Below are positions 50,165 to 60,020 of a stretch of 64,000 bases of DNA, piece after piece. The translations under genes and the position numbers were made by a program. A model generated the notes under the pieces. That model did no database searches. It had not been told where the DNA came from and saw only the letters and a program-made list of their open reading frames with translations. The stretch lies in the NCBI RefSeq assembly GCF_023101345.1, contig NZ_CP095848.1, forward strand, positions 62,001 through 126,000. Direction: 5' to 3'. This DNA is from Hymenobacter sublimis. Its GTDB lineage: Bacteria > Bacteroidota > Bacteroidia > Cytophagales > Hymenobacteraceae. The stretch's first letter is position 1; each line of letters begins with the position of its first letter.

Positions 50165-52348
50165 ATGGTAGGCGGGCAATTACTTTCCGGTCGGGCCGGC
50201 GTGGGGGTAGCAGGTGCTCCGCTTGACGTGAATGCCTTGCGCCAACCGGGCCCGCTGACGCGCATTGCGCTGGTTGGCAACCCCAATTCCGGCAAATCCT
50301 CGCTGTTTAATCAGCTCACCGGCCTCAATCAGAAGGTAGGCAACTTCCCAGGCGTTACGGTGGACCGCAAAACCGGCACCAGCCAGCTTACCTCCCAGCA
50401 CCGAGCCGAAATCATTGACCTGCCGGGTACTTACTCCCTCTACCCCAAAAGCCTGGATGAAAAGGTAATCACGGACCTTTTCTATGACCAGACCAGCGCG
50501 CAGTACCCTGACTTCGTGGTGGTAACGGCCGACGCTAGCAACCTGCGCCGTAATTTGCTGCTGTTCACCCAGCTGGCCGACATGGGCCTACCCACGGTGC
50601 TGGCCCTGAACATGATGGACGTGGCCGAGCAGCACGGCGTGCGGATTGATGTGGCTGCCTTACAGGAGGAGTTGGGCGTGCCCATTATCCCAATGAATGC
50701 CCGCAAGGGCGTGGGCATTGCCGCGCTCAAGATTGTTATGGCCCAGACGCTGGGCGCCCCCAAGGCCCATTTCTACGAGCCGGAGGAAGAATTGCTGCCC
50801 ATGATTCGGCAGATTCGCTACTACTTCAATCTGCACAACGATTACCTGGCCCTGCACTACGCCCATCAGTACCGCCACATCAGCTTCCTGACGGCCGACG
50901 ACCGGGCCTACATTCAGGAGCTGACCGAGCAGTACGGTTTTGAGCCCACAGCCCGGCAGGCCCAGGAAACCATCGACCGGTACCAGCGCATCAACGAGAT
51001 ACTGCTTAACTGCGTGTCGGTTACGCGCACTGAGAAAAACGAGCCCTATAGCAACCGTCTCGACCGAATTCTGACCCATAAGGTCTGGGGCTACCTGATT
51101 TTCTTCGGGGTGCTGTTTCTGATGTTTCAGGCCGTTTTTGCTTGGGCCAGCTACCCCATGGAGCTGATTGATCAGGGCGTAGCCTGGATTAATGGGCTTA
51201 TCCAGAGTAATTTCGATGGGCCGCTAATTAACCTGCTGACGGAAGGCGTGCTGGCGGGCCTGGGCGGCGTGCTAATTTTCATTCCCCAGATTGCGCTACT
51301 CTTCGCCTTTATAGCCGTGCTGGAGGAAACCGGCTACATGGCCCGCGTGACCTTTATGATGGACCGGATTATGCGCCGGTTCGGGCTGAACGGTAAAAGC
51401 ATTGTGCCCCTGATTTCGGGGGTAGCCTGCGCCGTGCCCGCCATTATGAGCGCGCGCACCATTGAAAACCGCAAGGACCGGCTTATTACCATCTTCGTGA
51501 CGCCTCTTATGTCGTGCTCGGCCCGAATTCCGGTCTATACCGTGCTGATTGGGCTGGTAGTGCCCGACGAGCCGGTGCTGGGTATCTTTAACCTGCGCGG
51601 GGTAGCCCTAATGGGGCTATATCTGCTGGGGTTCTTTGCGGCCATTCTCTCGGCCTGGGCCATGAAGCTGCTGCTTAAAACCACGGAGCGGAGCTACTTC
51701 ATTATGGAGTTTCCGGTGTACCGCTGGCCCCGCTGGAAAAACGTGGGCATTACCATCGTAGAAAAAGTAAAAGCCTTTGTTTTCCAGGCGGGTAAGGTTA
51801 TTCTGGCCATTTCCATCATGCTCTGGGTGCTGGCCTCTTACGGTCCGGGCGACGCGCTGGAGCGGGCCGAAACCCAGGCTACTACCGAAGGACGGGCGCA
51901 AGGACTGAGTCCGGCAGAAATAGAATCCCGGGTAGCTTCTGAAAAGCTGGAAAGCTCCTACGCTGGCATCTTCGGCCACTTTATCGAGCCGGGCATTCGG
52001 CCCCTGGGCTTCGACTGGAAGGTTGGTATTTCGCTTATTACCTCGTTTGCCGCCCGGGAAGTGTTCGTGGGCACCATGTCTACTATCTATAGTGTAGGCC
52101 AAGACGCCGATCAGCAAACGGTGCAGCAAAAGCTAGCCGCTGAAAAGGATGAAAACGGGCAACCATTTTTTACGCCGGCCCGGGCCTTTTCCCTGCTCGT
52201 TTTCTATGTGTTTGCCATGCAGTGCATGAGCACCCTGGCTGCTACTTACCGCGAAACCAAGGGCTGGAAGTGGCCCATCCTGCAGATGCTTTACATGACA
52301 GGGCTAGCCTACGTGTCGTCCCTGATTGTGTACCAGGTGTTGAAATAA
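50165..52348 (+). CDS. feoB: FeoB ferrous iron transporter
   Basis: FeoB is the inner-membrane Fe(II) transporter with a cytoplasmic G domain. The G domain shows GNPNSGKSSLFNQLTG (G1, residues ~38-53), DLPGTYSL (G3) and LNMMD (G4). The membrane part (~300-727) carries the Gate motifs, including PLISGVACAVPAIMSARTI and PLMSCSARIPVYTVLI with the conserved Cys. At 727 aa it is full length and separate from FeoA. A charged loop (QATTEGRAQGLSPAEIESRV) is seen near residue 580. Confidence 0.96.
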   Translation: MVGGQLLSGRAGVGVAGAPLDVNALRQPGPLTRIALVGNPNSGKSSLFNQLTGLNQKVGNFPGVTVDRKTGTSQLTSQHRAEIIDLPGTYSLYPKSLDEKVITDLFYDQTSAQYPDFVVVTADASNLRRNLLLFTQLADMGLPTVLALNMMDVAEQHGVRIDVAALQEELGVPIIPMNARKGVGIAALKIVMAQTLGAPKAHFYEPEEELLPMIRQIRYYFNLHNDYLALHYAHQYRHISFLTADDRAYIQELTEQYGFEPTARQAQETIDRYQRINEILLNCVSVTRTEKNEPYSNRLDRILTHKVWGYLIFFGVLFLMFQAVFAWASYPMELIDQGVAWINGLIQSNFDGPLINLLTEGVLAGLGGVLIFIPQIALLFAFIAVLEETGYMARVTFMMDRIMRRFGLNGKSIVPLISGVACAVPAIMSARTIENRKDRLITIFVTPLMSCSARIPVYTVLIGLVVPDEPVLGIFNLRGVALMGLYLLGFFAAILSAWAMKLLLKTTERSYFIMEFPVYRWPRWKNVGITIVEKVKAFVFQAGKVILAISIMLWVLASYGPGDALERAETQATTEGRAQGLSPAEIESRVASEKLESSYAGIFGHFIEPGIRPLGFDWKVGISLITSFAAREVFVGTMSTIYSVGQDADQQTVQQKLAAEKDENGQPFFTPARAFSLLVFYVFAMQCMSTLAATYRETKGWKWPILQMLYMTGLAYVSSLIVYQVLK

Positions 52349-52360
52349 GCCAGAAAAATA

Positions 52361-52406
52361 AACGCCACAGGGCCGCTAGACACTTGTCCGGCGGCCCTGT
52401 GGCGTT
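52361..52406 (-). terminator. Terminator between feoB and the convergent methylase gene
   Basis: Perfect 16-bp arms AACGCCACAGGGCCGC (52361-52376) and its reverse complement (52391-52406). On the minus strand the stem is followed by TTATTTTTC, so it suits the methylase gene, whose stop codon overlaps the stem. On the plus strand there is no T-run. Confidence 0.75.
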
Positions 52407-53112
52407 AGTGCCCAATCAGAAATACGGCCGGCTGCTTGTGAATATCGGGCGGTCCGGCCTTTTTCCAGCCCGCTACGGTATCGGTTCGCACCAGCTCGTT
52501 TGCAGCCGTGAGGCTGGCCGCCACGCATAGGCGGGTACCGGGGTGTAGGGTCTGGAGTAGGTCTTCGAGCAGGGGCAAGTTGCGGTAGGGAGTCTCGATG
52601 AAGAGCTGGGTTTGCTGCTGCTGTAGTGCCTGCTGCTCCAACTTTTTAATAGCCGCTACGCGCTTAGCCCGTTCAATGGGCAGGTAGCCGTGGAAAGCAA
52701 AGCTCTGGCCATTCATGCCCGAGGCCATCAGGGCCAGCAGTAGGGAGGAAGGGCCTACCAAAGGTACTACCCGAATCCCGAGTTGGTGGGCCCGGCGGGC
52801 CAGTTCGGCGCCGGGATCCGCAATGCCGGGGCAGCCAGCCTCGGAAATGACGCCGGCATCTTGGCCGGCCGCAACCGGGGCCAGGGCCGCCTGAATCTGA
52901 GCCTCGGTGCTGTCTTTGTCAATGACGCTGATGCGCAGCTCCTCAATGACTTGCTGTGGGGCTACGCCTTTGATAAAGCGCCGGGCTGTACGGGCATTCT
53001 CCACCAGAAAGTAGGATAGCCCGGCCACCTGGGTAGCTACTTGCGGGGGCAGGACCTGGGTGGCTGTGTCTTCAGCCAGCACGGTCGGAATAAGGTAGAG
53101 GGTGCCTTTCAC
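52405..53112 (-). CDS. RsmI-like SAM-dependent methyltransferase
   Basis: This protein belongs to the tetrapyrrole (corrin/porphyrin) methylase superfamily, in the RsmI-like branch. Motifs are LYLIPTVLAED at the N-terminus, VISEAGCPGIADPGAELARR and VVPLVGPSSLLLALMASG for SAM binding, and FIETPYRN. RsmI 2'-O-methylates C1402 of 16S rRNA, but this 235-aa form is shorter than typical RsmI (~280 aa) and could be a paralogue with another substrate. The next gene on the same strand, an alpha/beta hydrolase, is 14 bp upstream, suggesting an operon. Confidence 0.85.
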   Translation of the reverse strand: MKGTLYLIPTVLAEDTATQVLPPQVATQVAGLSYFLVENARTARRFIKGVAPQQVIEELRISVIDKDSTEAQIQAALAPVAAGQDAGVISEAGCPGIADPGAELARRAHQLGIRVVPLVGPSSLLLALMASGMNGQSFAFHGYLPIERAKRVAAIKKLEQQALQQQQTQLFIETPYRNLPLLEDLLQTLHPGTRLCVAASLTAANELVRTDTVAGWKKAGPPDIHKQPAVFLIGH

Positions 53113-53126
53113 AATTCGGCTAGCAA

Positions 53127-53906
53127 TTACTGTTCAATAAAGGCCTTCACCAGCCCAAATACTTCCTCGGGCTTTTCGGCGTGCACCCAGTGGCCTGCGT
53201 CTACCACGGTTTCTACTTGGGAGTTCGGGAATAGCACCGGAATACTGTAGAGCTTGTCTTCCGTCGTAACGTAGTCTGATTTGCCGCCGCGGATAAACAG
53301 AGTAGGTTTCAGGAAGGGCTGCTCAGCGGTTATTTCGGCGCCGATGTCTTCCATTTCTGCAGTCAGGGCCTCCAGGTTAGGGCGCCAGGCAAAAGAGTTG
53401 TCCTCGCGGCGGTACAGGTTTTTCAGCAGAAACTGGCGCACATCTACCTGCCGGATGTAACGGGCCAGGGCTTCGTCGGCCTGCTGTCGGTTTTCCAGAG
53501 CAGCTAGTGGCACCGCGTGCAGACCAGCCAGAATATCGTCCTGGTGGCGCATGTCGGAAAAGCGCGGGGCAATGTCAACTACCACCAGTTTGCCTAGGCG
53601 GGCGGGGTAGTCGAGGGCGAAGCGCATGGCCACTTTGCCACCCATGCTGTGGCCCATCAGGGTCGTGTCGGGGCCGAGCTGAAGCTGATCAAACAGGCCC
53701 AGAACGTCCTCGCTCATCAGCGCATAGGTGTGTTCCGGGGCGTGCGGGGAGCGGCCGTGGTTGCGCAAATCCACTACAATAACGCGGTGACCCGCCTCGG
53801 CCCAGCGCCGGGCTAGGGTTTGCCAGTTGTCGAGGGTGCCAAACAGACCGTGCAGAATTACCAGTGGGGCGCCCTGCCCCATTTCGCGGAAGTGAAGTTG
53901 CAGCAT
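53127..53906 (-). CDS. Alpha/beta hydrolase, YbfF-like esterase
   Basis: This serine hydrolase is similar to YbfF-type esterases. The oxyanion region VILHGLFGTLDNW is at residues ~16-28, the nucleophile in LMGHSMGGKVAMRFA (~93-107), and the catalytic histidine in VVDAGHWVHAEKPEEVF near the C-terminus. There is no signal peptide. The substrate is unknown. A CATCTTTG, a weak -7 box, lies just before the start. It is likely co-transcribed with the downstream RsmI-like gene. Confidence 0.88.
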   Translation of the reverse strand: MLQLHFREMGQGAPLVILHGLFGTLDNWQTLARRWAEAGHRVIVVDLRNHGRSPHAPEHTYALMSEDVLGLFDQLQLGPDTTLMGHSMGGKVAMRFALDYPARLGKLVVVDIAPRFSDMRHQDDILAGLHAVPLAALENRQQADEALARYIRQVDVRQFLLKNLYRREDNSFAWRPNLEALTAEMEDIGAEITAEQPFLKPTLFIRGGKSDYVTTEDKLYSIPVLFPNSQVETVVDAGHWVHAEKPEEVFGLVKAFIEQ

Positions 53907-53956
53907 AACCCTGCAAAGATGGGGACTTTGGCAGTAGCAACGGCCCGTCGTCAGCC

Positions 53957-55858
53957 TCAGGCCCGGGCGGCAGGTAGAGTAATGGCCACGGTAGTTCCCT
54001 GGCCCAGCACGCTTTTAATATCGAGGCTACCGCCCTGGCGGTGCATGAAGGCTCGGCAGAGCAGCAGGCCCAGTCCCGTACCGGAACGAGGGCCACGCAT
54101 AGGGTGGTTGGTGGGGCCGGCGTCCGTAAGCAGGGCCGTGACCTGGCGCTGGTCCATGCCAGCGCCCGTGTCGGTTACGCTTAGCCGCACCCCGGAACCG
54201 GGCAACGCTTCCGCCCCGAGCTGAATGGTGCCGCCACTGGGGGTAAACTTCAGCGCATTACCTACCAAATTGCGCAGCACTGTCTGGGTCATGTGCGCAT
54301 CTGCCCACACTGCTGCCTCCGGTAAAGTTTCCAGCCTGAGCGTAATCTGCTTGGCCTCAGCGGTGTTGGTGTAAAGTTGTATGGCCTGAGTAAGCAGATC
54401 CACCACGGGTAGCCGCTCAGGACGGAAAGCTAACTCGCCGGTTTGGTTAACGGCCCAGTTTAGCAGGTTATCCAGCAGGTGGTTGAGCTGATGGGCCGAT
54501 TGGCGCACGAGGTCAGGCAGGCGCCGCAGACCTTGTTCGTCGCCTTGCTTGAGGTAGAAATCAATAAGCTCGGTAACGCCCGCAAACGAGGTAACGGGGC
54601 CGCGTAGGTCGTGAGCCACAATAGCGTAGAGCCGGTCTTTGGAGGCGGCTACCTGCCGCAACTCCTTGGTGGCCTCTTCCAAGAAGCGGTGGTTAACGGC
54701 CAGGGCCTCCCGGCTGCGCCGCAGCTTAAAGTACAGCAGGCCCATGCCACCCAAGCCCAGCACCAGGGCCGCAATAGTGCCCCAAAGGGCCCGGTTGCGC
54801 TGCTGGGAGGCTAGGCCACGCTCGGTAAGCCGCCGGATCTGGCCTTCTTTTTCGGCCGTTTCGTAGCGGGTTTGCAGGGCGGTTAAGGTTTGCACCCGTG
54901 AGCGGCTGTTGAGGCTGTCATTCAGGTCTCGAAACCGATTTTGCCATGTAAACGCCTGTTCAAAATTGCGCCGGCTGGCACTGATTTCGGCCAGCAAGCT
55001 GTAGGCATCCAATACCCGCTCTTTGTAGTCGATGCGGCGGGAAAGGGCCAGTGCCCGGCGGGTAAGCTCCTCCGCCTCTTCCAGCTCCGACTTAAGTAGT
55101 AGGGCCGTTGCCAGCAGCTCCAGGTGGCCCGCCTCGAAACGGGGGATATTGAGCGGTTCAACCAGCATAACCGACTGGCGCAGCAACCCTTCCGCTGTTT
55201 CCAGCTGGTTCATCTGCAGGTAGAAGGAGCCCAAATCAGCTAGGTACAGCGACTCTCCGGGCCGGTCGCCGGTGCGGCGGGCCAGTTGCAAGGCCCGGCG
55301 AGTGAATACCAGCCCTTCCTGGCGGCGCCCCAGGTTGAAGTAGAGGTTGCCCAGGTTGCCGAAAAGCATGAGCTGGGTCCGGACGGTCACCCGGGGTTCG
55401 TAAGCCCGTTCCAGGGCCCGGCGGTAGTTCAGCAGGGCCGCTGCCGTGTCGTTACGCTCATGATAGACGCCGCCCATACCTGCGTAGCTGCGCACAATAC
55501 CATCTACGTTGTTAAGGCGGCGGGCTAGCTGAAGAGCTTGCTGCTGCAACTGCAAGGCGTGCGGGCCGTCGGCTAGGTTAGCGTAGCAGCTACCCAGGTT
55601 GAGCAAGGCCTGTAACAGGCCCGGCTGGTCCTGAAGACGACGGGCCAGCGCCCTGCTCTGTTCCCCGTAGGTGAGGGCGCGGGTGGGCGCGCTGTCGTGC
55701 AGTTCGTAGCACAAAGCATTGAGCAGCCGCACCCGGCCCGTATCGGCGGGTTGGGTGCGGAGCTTCCGCAGCAACGTAGCTTCCGTTGATTGGGCGGAGG
55801 CTACCGTATAGGCAATACAGAATAAAAAACAGAGAATCAGCAGGCGCTGCATCAGCAA
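53957..55858 (-). CDS. TPR sensor histidine kinase (orphan)
   Basis: This two-component sensor starts with a signal peptide (MLMQRLLILCFLFCIAYTVA), then seven or so TPR repeats in the periplasm (residues ~35-330) and a coiled coil. One membrane span (~358-378, LWGTIAALVLGLGGMGLLYF) leads to the kinase: HisKA with YAIVAHDLRGPVTSFAG (phospho-His) and HATPase_c with LVGNALKFTPSGG (N box), VTDTGAGM and GTGLGLLLCRAF. No response regulator is adjacent. The TPR part probably senses protein or peptide ligands. At 633 aa it is complete. Confidence 0.92.
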   Translation of the reverse strand: MLMQRLLILCFLFCIAYTVASAQSTEATLLRKLRTQPADTGRVRLLNALCYELHDSAPTRALTYGEQSRALARRLQDQPGLLQALLNLGSCYANLADGPHALQLQQQALQLARRLNNVDGIVRSYAGMGGVYHERNDTAAALLNYRRALERAYEPRVTVRTQLMLFGNLGNLYFNLGRRQEGLVFTRRALQLARRTGDRPGESLYLADLGSFYLQMNQLETAEGLLRQSVMLVEPLNIPRFEAGHLELLATALLLKSELEEAEELTRRALALSRRIDYKERVLDAYSLLAEISASRRNFEQAFTWQNRFRDLNDSLNSRSRVQTLTALQTRYETAEKEGQIRRLTERGLASQQRNRALWGTIAALVLGLGGMGLLYFKLRRSREALAVNHRFLEEATKELRQVAASKDRLYAIVAHDLRGPVTSFAGVTELIDFYLKQGDEQGLRRLPDLVRQSAHQLNHLLDNLLNWAVNQTGELAFRPERLPVVDLLTQAIQLYTNTAEAKQITLRLETLPEAAVWADAHMTQTVLRNLVGNALKFTPSGGTIQLGAEALPGSGVRLSVTDTGAGMDQRQVTALLTDAGPTNHPMRGPRSGTGLGLLLCRAFMHRQGGSLDIKSVLGQGTTVAITLPAARA

Positions 55859-56030
55859 CGGGGCAATAAGATGGCCGGGCTCCTGATGGGTACCGGATGG
55901 GCAGGGGTTCGATTGCGTAATATAGAGGAGTTGCTATTAAATAAGAAGGCAGCAACTGTCTTATATTAGTATGGTTTAGCTTGTTTCGGGTGAGGAGGCT
56001 GGCGCACGATACGGCTAACTTTCTCTCGCC

Positions 56031-56624
56031 TCAGGCCCAGCAAAACCACCGCTGTTTTTTCTCCAGGGGCGTGTTGCGCAGAAACTCCGCAACGGGTTCC
56101 AGATTAGTCAGCAGGGAGGTAAGAGTAAGCACCTCGCCGGTCTGCAACTGCAGCTTCAGGTACGTGTAGTTGCTCCAGAAAAGCCGCTCTGACTTACAGG
56201 TAACCCGCTCTACCCGCGCAATATCCTTTTTGCCAAACGGAATCCGAACCCGGCCTTCGTACACTTCCAACACGTTTTGCTTCGGGTCGAAAACAAGGGT
56301 AGTGTGCAGGTTACGCGCGTAGTACTGGCTGTGTAGCAGGAAGGCCGGCACGGAAAACCCCAGCACCACGGCAGCCACGGCCGTCAGCAGAACCAGCTCG
56401 TAGCTCGAGAGCGTACCGGCGTAGAAAAAGGTTCCTAGAAAAGGTAAGCCTACCCCCAGGCACAGCAACGGCCAGAACAATAGCGCGAACTGCCGCAGAA
56501 AGGTGGGGCGGTATACCCGACTTTTGCGGGTGAAAAAGCCGGTAATTACTCGCAGACCGACCACCATTAGGGTAACGGCGGCCGCCGCCTCCAGCAGCGG
56601 CCGCAGAAAGGGCAACAATTTCAT
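56031..56624 (-). CDS. Membrane protein with a PH-like C-terminal domain
   Basis: I do not recognise this family with certainty. The N-terminal half has three spans (residues ~8-28, ~45-68, ~75-98). The C-terminal half is a beta-rich domain (TLVFDPKQNVLEVYEGRVRI, KDIARVERV, YLKLQLQTGEVLTLTSLLTN) that looks like a bacterial PH domain. It is the last gene of the mnmH-VOC-selD cluster, 9 bp after selD, so it is probably co-transcribed. A role in selenium use is suggested only by position. Confidence 0.7.
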   Translation of the reverse strand: MKLLPFLRPLLEAAAAVTLMVVGLRVITGFFTRKSRVYRPTFLRQFALLFWPLLCLGVGLPFLGTFFYAGTLSSYELVLLTAVAAVVLGFSVPAFLLHSQYYARNLHTTLVFDPKQNVLEVYEGRVRIPFGKKDIARVERVTCKSERLFWSNYTYLKLQLQTGEVLTLTSLLTNLEPVAEFLRNTPLEKKQRWFCWA

Positions 56625-56633
56625 TTATCGGGC

Positions 56634-57692
56634 TTAGCGCACCAGAATCCAGGGCTCCCCGGCCGCGTGCTCGCGCAGCCGGCCGAACGACTCCAAAGCT
56701 AAGCCGTACTCCGCGAATATGGCTTGCACGGCGTCTCGGCCCGCAGGCTCCACGCATACCAGCAGGCCACCGGAAGTTTGCGGGTCGCAGAGCCACTGGC
56801 GCTGCTCCTCGGTAATTTCCCCGATTTTGTGGCCGTAAGAATCCCAGTTCCGGACGGTGCCACCGGGAATCGACTTTTGGGCGCGATACTGCTCGGCTTC
56901 CGGCAGCAGGGGTACTTTGCTGAAGTCTACCTCGGCCGTCAGGTTGCTTCCTTCGCACACTTCGGCAAGGTGGCCCAACAACCCAAAACCCGTCACGTCC
57001 GTCATGGCGCGCACCGCCTGGAGCTTGCCCAGCGGCTCCCCAATTTTGTTGAGCTGCATCATGCTGTGGGGCGCCAGCTGCTCGTGTTCCGGCCGCAAGA
57101 TGCCGCGCTTCTGGGCCGTGGTGAGCATGCCTACCCCCAACGGCTTGGTCAAGTACAGCTCGCAGCCGGCCGTGGCGGTATCGTTCTGCTTTAGGTTGCT
57201 GATGTCGAGTAGGCCGGTAACGGCCAGACCGAATATGGGCTCCGGCGAATCAATGCTGTGGCCCCCTGCCAATGGAATACCAGCTTCGGCGCAGATACTG
57301 CGGCTACCTTCAATTACGCGCCGAGCAACCTCAGGCGCCAGCTTATCAATGGGCCAGCCCAGCACGGCAATAGCCATAACCGGCCGCCCGCCCATGGCAT
57401 ACACATCACTGATGGCATTGGCCGAAGCGATACGCCCGAAATCGTAGGCGTCATCCACGATGGGCATGAAAAAATCAGTGGTGCTGATCAGGGCCTGCCC
57501 GCCCCCGATGTCATACACGGCGGCATCGTCGCGGGAGGAGTTTCCTACCAGCAGCTTGTCGTTGTGGGGTTGCGGAATGCTGGTGTGCAGAATCTGATCC
57601 AGCACTTTAGGCGCAATTTTGCAGCCGCAGCCCGCGCCGTGGCTATACTGAGTAAGGCGAATGTGGTCGGTGGGGTTGGAGACAGAAGACAT
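56634..57692 (-). CDS. selD: Selenide, water dikinase (selenophosphate synthetase)
   Basis: SelD makes selenophosphate from selenide and ATP, the selenium donor for tRNA selenouridine and selenocysteine. The active-site Cys22 and Lys25 lie in [14 protein letters not shown]. It is a cysteine form, with no in-frame TGA. Downstream are the ATP-binding motifs [18 protein letters not shown] and the glycine-rich LAGGHSID. At 352 aa it is complete. It is in an operon with mnmH and a VOC gene, so the selenophosphate is most likely used for tRNA 2-selenouridine. selA and selB are not in the window. Confidence 0.96.
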   Translation of the reverse strand: MSSVSNPTDHIRLTQYSHGAGCGCKIAPKVLDQILHTSIPQPHNDKLLVGNSSRDDAAVYDIGGGQALISTTDFFMPIVDDAYDFGRIASANAISDVYAMGGRPVMAIAVLGWPIDKLAPEVARRVIEGSRSICAEAGIPLAGGHSIDSPEPIFGLAVTGLLDISNLKQNDTATAGCELYLTKPLGVGMLTTAQKRGILRPEHEQLAPHSMMQLNKIGEPLGKLQAVRAMTDVTGFGLLGHLAEVCEGSNLTAEVDFSKVPLLPEAEQYRAQKSIPGGTVRNWDSYGHKIGEITEEQRQWLCDPQTSGGLLVCVEPAGRDAVQAIFAEYGLALESFGRLREHAAGEPWILVR

Positions 57693-57714
57693 AGAGGTGG
57701 TAGGAGGCGCGTGA

Positions 57715-58104
57715 TTAATAATTCCAGGCGGCTTGCTGTAAAACTACCCGGTAACCATCCGGGTCTTCGAAAGTAAGCCCAAGCTTGTCCCAGTACGGGT
57801 TAGCGGCCGGCACTGATGAGTACCCTTGAGCCTGCAGCCGGTCAACGGCCAGTTGCCATTCCAGCCGGTCGGGTAGGTAAAATACGAGCAGATGATCTGC
57901 CGTTGGAGCCCGGCCAATAAGGTGCCCGGGCTGGGAGGTAAACTCCAAGTGGTAGGGGGCCTGCGGGTGCCCTAGCATTACCCCATCAAAGCCCTCGTGC
58001 CCCGCAAAAGAGCCTAATTCCCGAAGGCCTAGCCCGTCGCGGTAAAACCGTACTACGGCTGCTAGCTGATCGGTAGGGCGAGCTACGCGCAGCTTAGGAA
58101 CCAT
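57715..58104 (-). CDS. VOC-family protein in the selenouridine cluster
   Basis: This 129-aa protein has the vicinal oxygen chelate fold: two beta-alpha-beta-beta-beta modules. The start of module one is [18 protein letters not shown], and the end of module two is [15 protein letters not shown], with the Glu-containing metal-site strand. Metal residues are in YHLEFTS and the C-terminal FEDPDGY region. The function may be glyoxalase-like, resistance or other; the substrate is unknown. It overlaps mnmH by 11 bp and precedes selD by 22 bp, so it belongs to the operon. Confidence 0.85.
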   Translation of the reverse strand: MVPKLRVARPTDQLAAVVRFYRDGLGLRELGSFAGHEGFDGVMLGHPQAPYHLEFTSQPGHLIGRAPTADHLLVFYLPDRLEWQLAVDRLQAQGYSSVPAANPYWDKLGLTFEDPDGYRVVLQQAAWNY

Positions 58105-59146
58105 GGGAGGCAGGCCGATGAGTGGTCAGAAAACCAGCTTCTTGAGCGGCCCGCTGCACCAAGTTGGCGTTAATAGCCGGGTCGCAGGTATCGGAGGCTA
58201 CGCGCACGACCGGGCGGTCGGCTAGTCCGTGCGTATAAGTCCGGTCGTAATAGTCGAGCACGAGGCTGACCATTTTCTCCATATCGTCTTCACCAATGGC
58301 GGCCAGGGCTTCCTTGGTTGCCAGGCCACCCAGGCGCTTTCGGATGCGGAGGATGCTGGTAGCCAAGGCGGCTGGGTCATGACGACCGTATTCCTCGGCT
58401 AGCTTCCGCACTCGTACGTCGCGAGGAATTTCCAGTAAAATCAGCGGGGCCGTGCGCAGTTGGGCAAATAGGGGCGGGGGAACGTGCATGCTACCGATGG
58501 TGCGGCTTTCGTCTTCGACCCAGGTAGGAACCTGCGCCGGTAGGGTAGCCAGCACCGCCGCCAACTCATTCTCAAACTGCTCCTGGGTAGGCTGGGGCGG
58601 CTGCCCGATGCTGCCAAACGCCGACCCCTTGTGGCTGGCCAGTCCTTCCAGGTCGAGGACGGGTTGCTCAGCGGCGGCCAGGGCCTGCAGCACGTCGGTT
58701 TTGCCCGAGCCGGTTAGGCCGCCGAGTACCAGCAACGACCGGGGTTGCCCAAACTCAGCCAGGGCCCAATGCCGGTAATCTTTGTAGCCTTTGTTCAGCA
58801 GATGCACGTGGAAGCCAGCCAACTCCAGCAGCCACTGCACGGCCCCGCTGCGCATACCACCGCGCCAGCAGTGCACGCGCACTTGCTTGTGAGGAGCAAG
58901 CTTCTGCGCTTGCCGCACCATCTGACTCATGCGCGGCCCAAACAAATCGAGGCCCAGCAGCACGGCCTTTTCCTGGCTCATTTGCTTGTACGTGGTGCCA
59001 ATGCGGGCCCGCTCCTCATCCGAAAACAGCGGAAAGCTCAGCGCTCCGGGAATGTGGCCCTGGGCGTATTCAACCGGCGCCCGCACATCGAGAATGGGAG
59101 CTTCGGCGGGGCCTTGCAGGAAGTCGGAGAGGGACAGGCGGGGCAT
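58094..59146 (-). CDS. mnmH: tRNA 2-selenouridine synthase
   Basis: MnmH (SelU/YbbB) replaces the sulfur of 2-thiouridine at the tRNA wobble position with selenium, using selenophosphate. The N-terminal rhodanese domain (residues ~5-125) has the active Cys93 in VHCWRGGMRSG. The C-terminal P-loop domain begins LVLGGLTGSGKT (~139-150). At 350 aa it is full length. It is the first gene of the mnmH-VOC-selD-membrane protein cluster. Confidence 0.95.
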   Translation of the reverse strand: MPRLSLSDFLQGPAEAPILDVRAPVEYAQGHIPGALSFPLFSDEERARIGTTYKQMSQEKAVLLGLDLFGPRMSQMVRQAQKLAPHKQVRVHCWRGGMRSGAVQWLLELAGFHVHLLNKGYKDYRHWALAEFGQPRSLLVLGGLTGSGKTDVLQALAAAEQPVLDLEGLASHKGSAFGSIGQPPQPTQEQFENELAAVLATLPAQVPTWVEDESRTIGSMHVPPPLFAQLRTAPLILLEIPRDVRVRKLAEEYGRHDPAALATSILRIRKRLGGLATKEALAAIGEDDMEKMVSLVLDYYDRTYTHGLADRPVVRVASDTCDPAINANLVQRAAQEAGFLTTHRPASHGS

Positions 59147-59275
59147 GTTGTTGAATGAAGAACCAAAAATGAGGAATGAAGAAGTACGAAGTGGCCGGTG
59201 CCACCGGGCGCCAACTGAAGCGGCATACAGCCTACCGGCCCGATTATGAATGGTTACTTCCTTCTTGTTAATCCC

Positions 59276-59989
59276 CTAAGCTAGCTGGCGCCGGTACAGC
59301 TGAATGGTGTTTTCCAGGCCCAAATACAGAGCGTCGCAAATCAGGGCGTGGCCGATGCTCACCTCCGCCAGGCCCGGCAGGTTTTGGTGAAGGTAGGCCA
59401 AGTTGTCCAGGTCGAGGTCGTGGCCGGCATTGAGGCCGAGGCCCAGCTGTTGGGCAGCTTCCGCGGCTTCTCGGTAGGGGCGAATAGCTGCTTCCCGGTC
59501 GGTGTGGTAGCGGCGGGCGTAGTCTTCGGTGTACAGCTCAATCCGGTCGGTGCCGGTGCTAGCTGCTGCGTGCACCAGCTCTACCACCGGGTCCAGAAAG
59601 ATGCTGACGCGGGCCCCAAAGCTCTTCAGCTCCGCTACCACATCCTGCAGATACTCCTGGTGCCGGACCGTATCCCAGCCGGCATTGGAGGTAATGGCAT
59701 CGGGTGCGTCCGGTACCAGCGTCACCTGCTCCGGACGCACGGCGCGCACCAGGGCTAAGAAATCAGGGGTGGGGTTGCCTTCCACGTTCAGCTCCGTGGT
59801 AACCAGGGGTTTAAGATCGTGCACATCCTGGTAGCGAATATGGCGCTCGTCGGGCCGCGGGTGCACCGTAATACCTTGGGCGCCAAACCGCTCACAGTCG
59901 CGGGCTACCTGCAACAGGTCGGGGCGGTTGTGGCCGCGGGCGTTCCGCAGGGTGGCTATTTTATTTATGTTTACGCTGAGCTTCGTCAT
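59276..59989 (-). CDS. pdxJ: Pyridoxine 5'-phosphate synthase
   Basis: PdxJ condenses 1-deoxyxylulose 5-phosphate with 3-amino-2-oxopropyl phosphate to form pyridoxine 5'-phosphate. The TIM-barrel signatures are [20 protein letters not shown] at the N-terminus, [24 protein letters not shown]-like [10 protein letters not shown], and [12 protein letters not shown] near the C-terminus. At 237 aa it is complete. It is separated from mnmH by 129 bp, and a TATCTTTG box lies upstream. Confidence 0.96.
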   Translation of the reverse strand: MTKLSVNINKIATLRNARGHNRPDLLQVARDCERFGAQGITVHPRPDERHIRYQDVHDLKPLVTTELNVEGNPTPDFLALVRAVRPEQVTLVPDAPDAITSNAGWDTVRHQEYLQDVVAELKSFGARVSIFLDPVVELVHAAASTGTDRIELYTEDYARRYHTDREAAIRPYREAAEAAQQLGLGLNAGHDLDLDNLAYLHQNLPGLAEVSIGHALICDALYLGLENTIQLYRRQLA

Positions 59990-60020
59990 AATAGGGTAGG
60001 CTGGCCGGGAGGTACGTGGT

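Noticed and set aside
56634..57692. Possible selenocysteine in SelD
   Set aside because: The active-site residue is encoded by a cysteine codon in GAGCGCK; there is no in-frame TGA.
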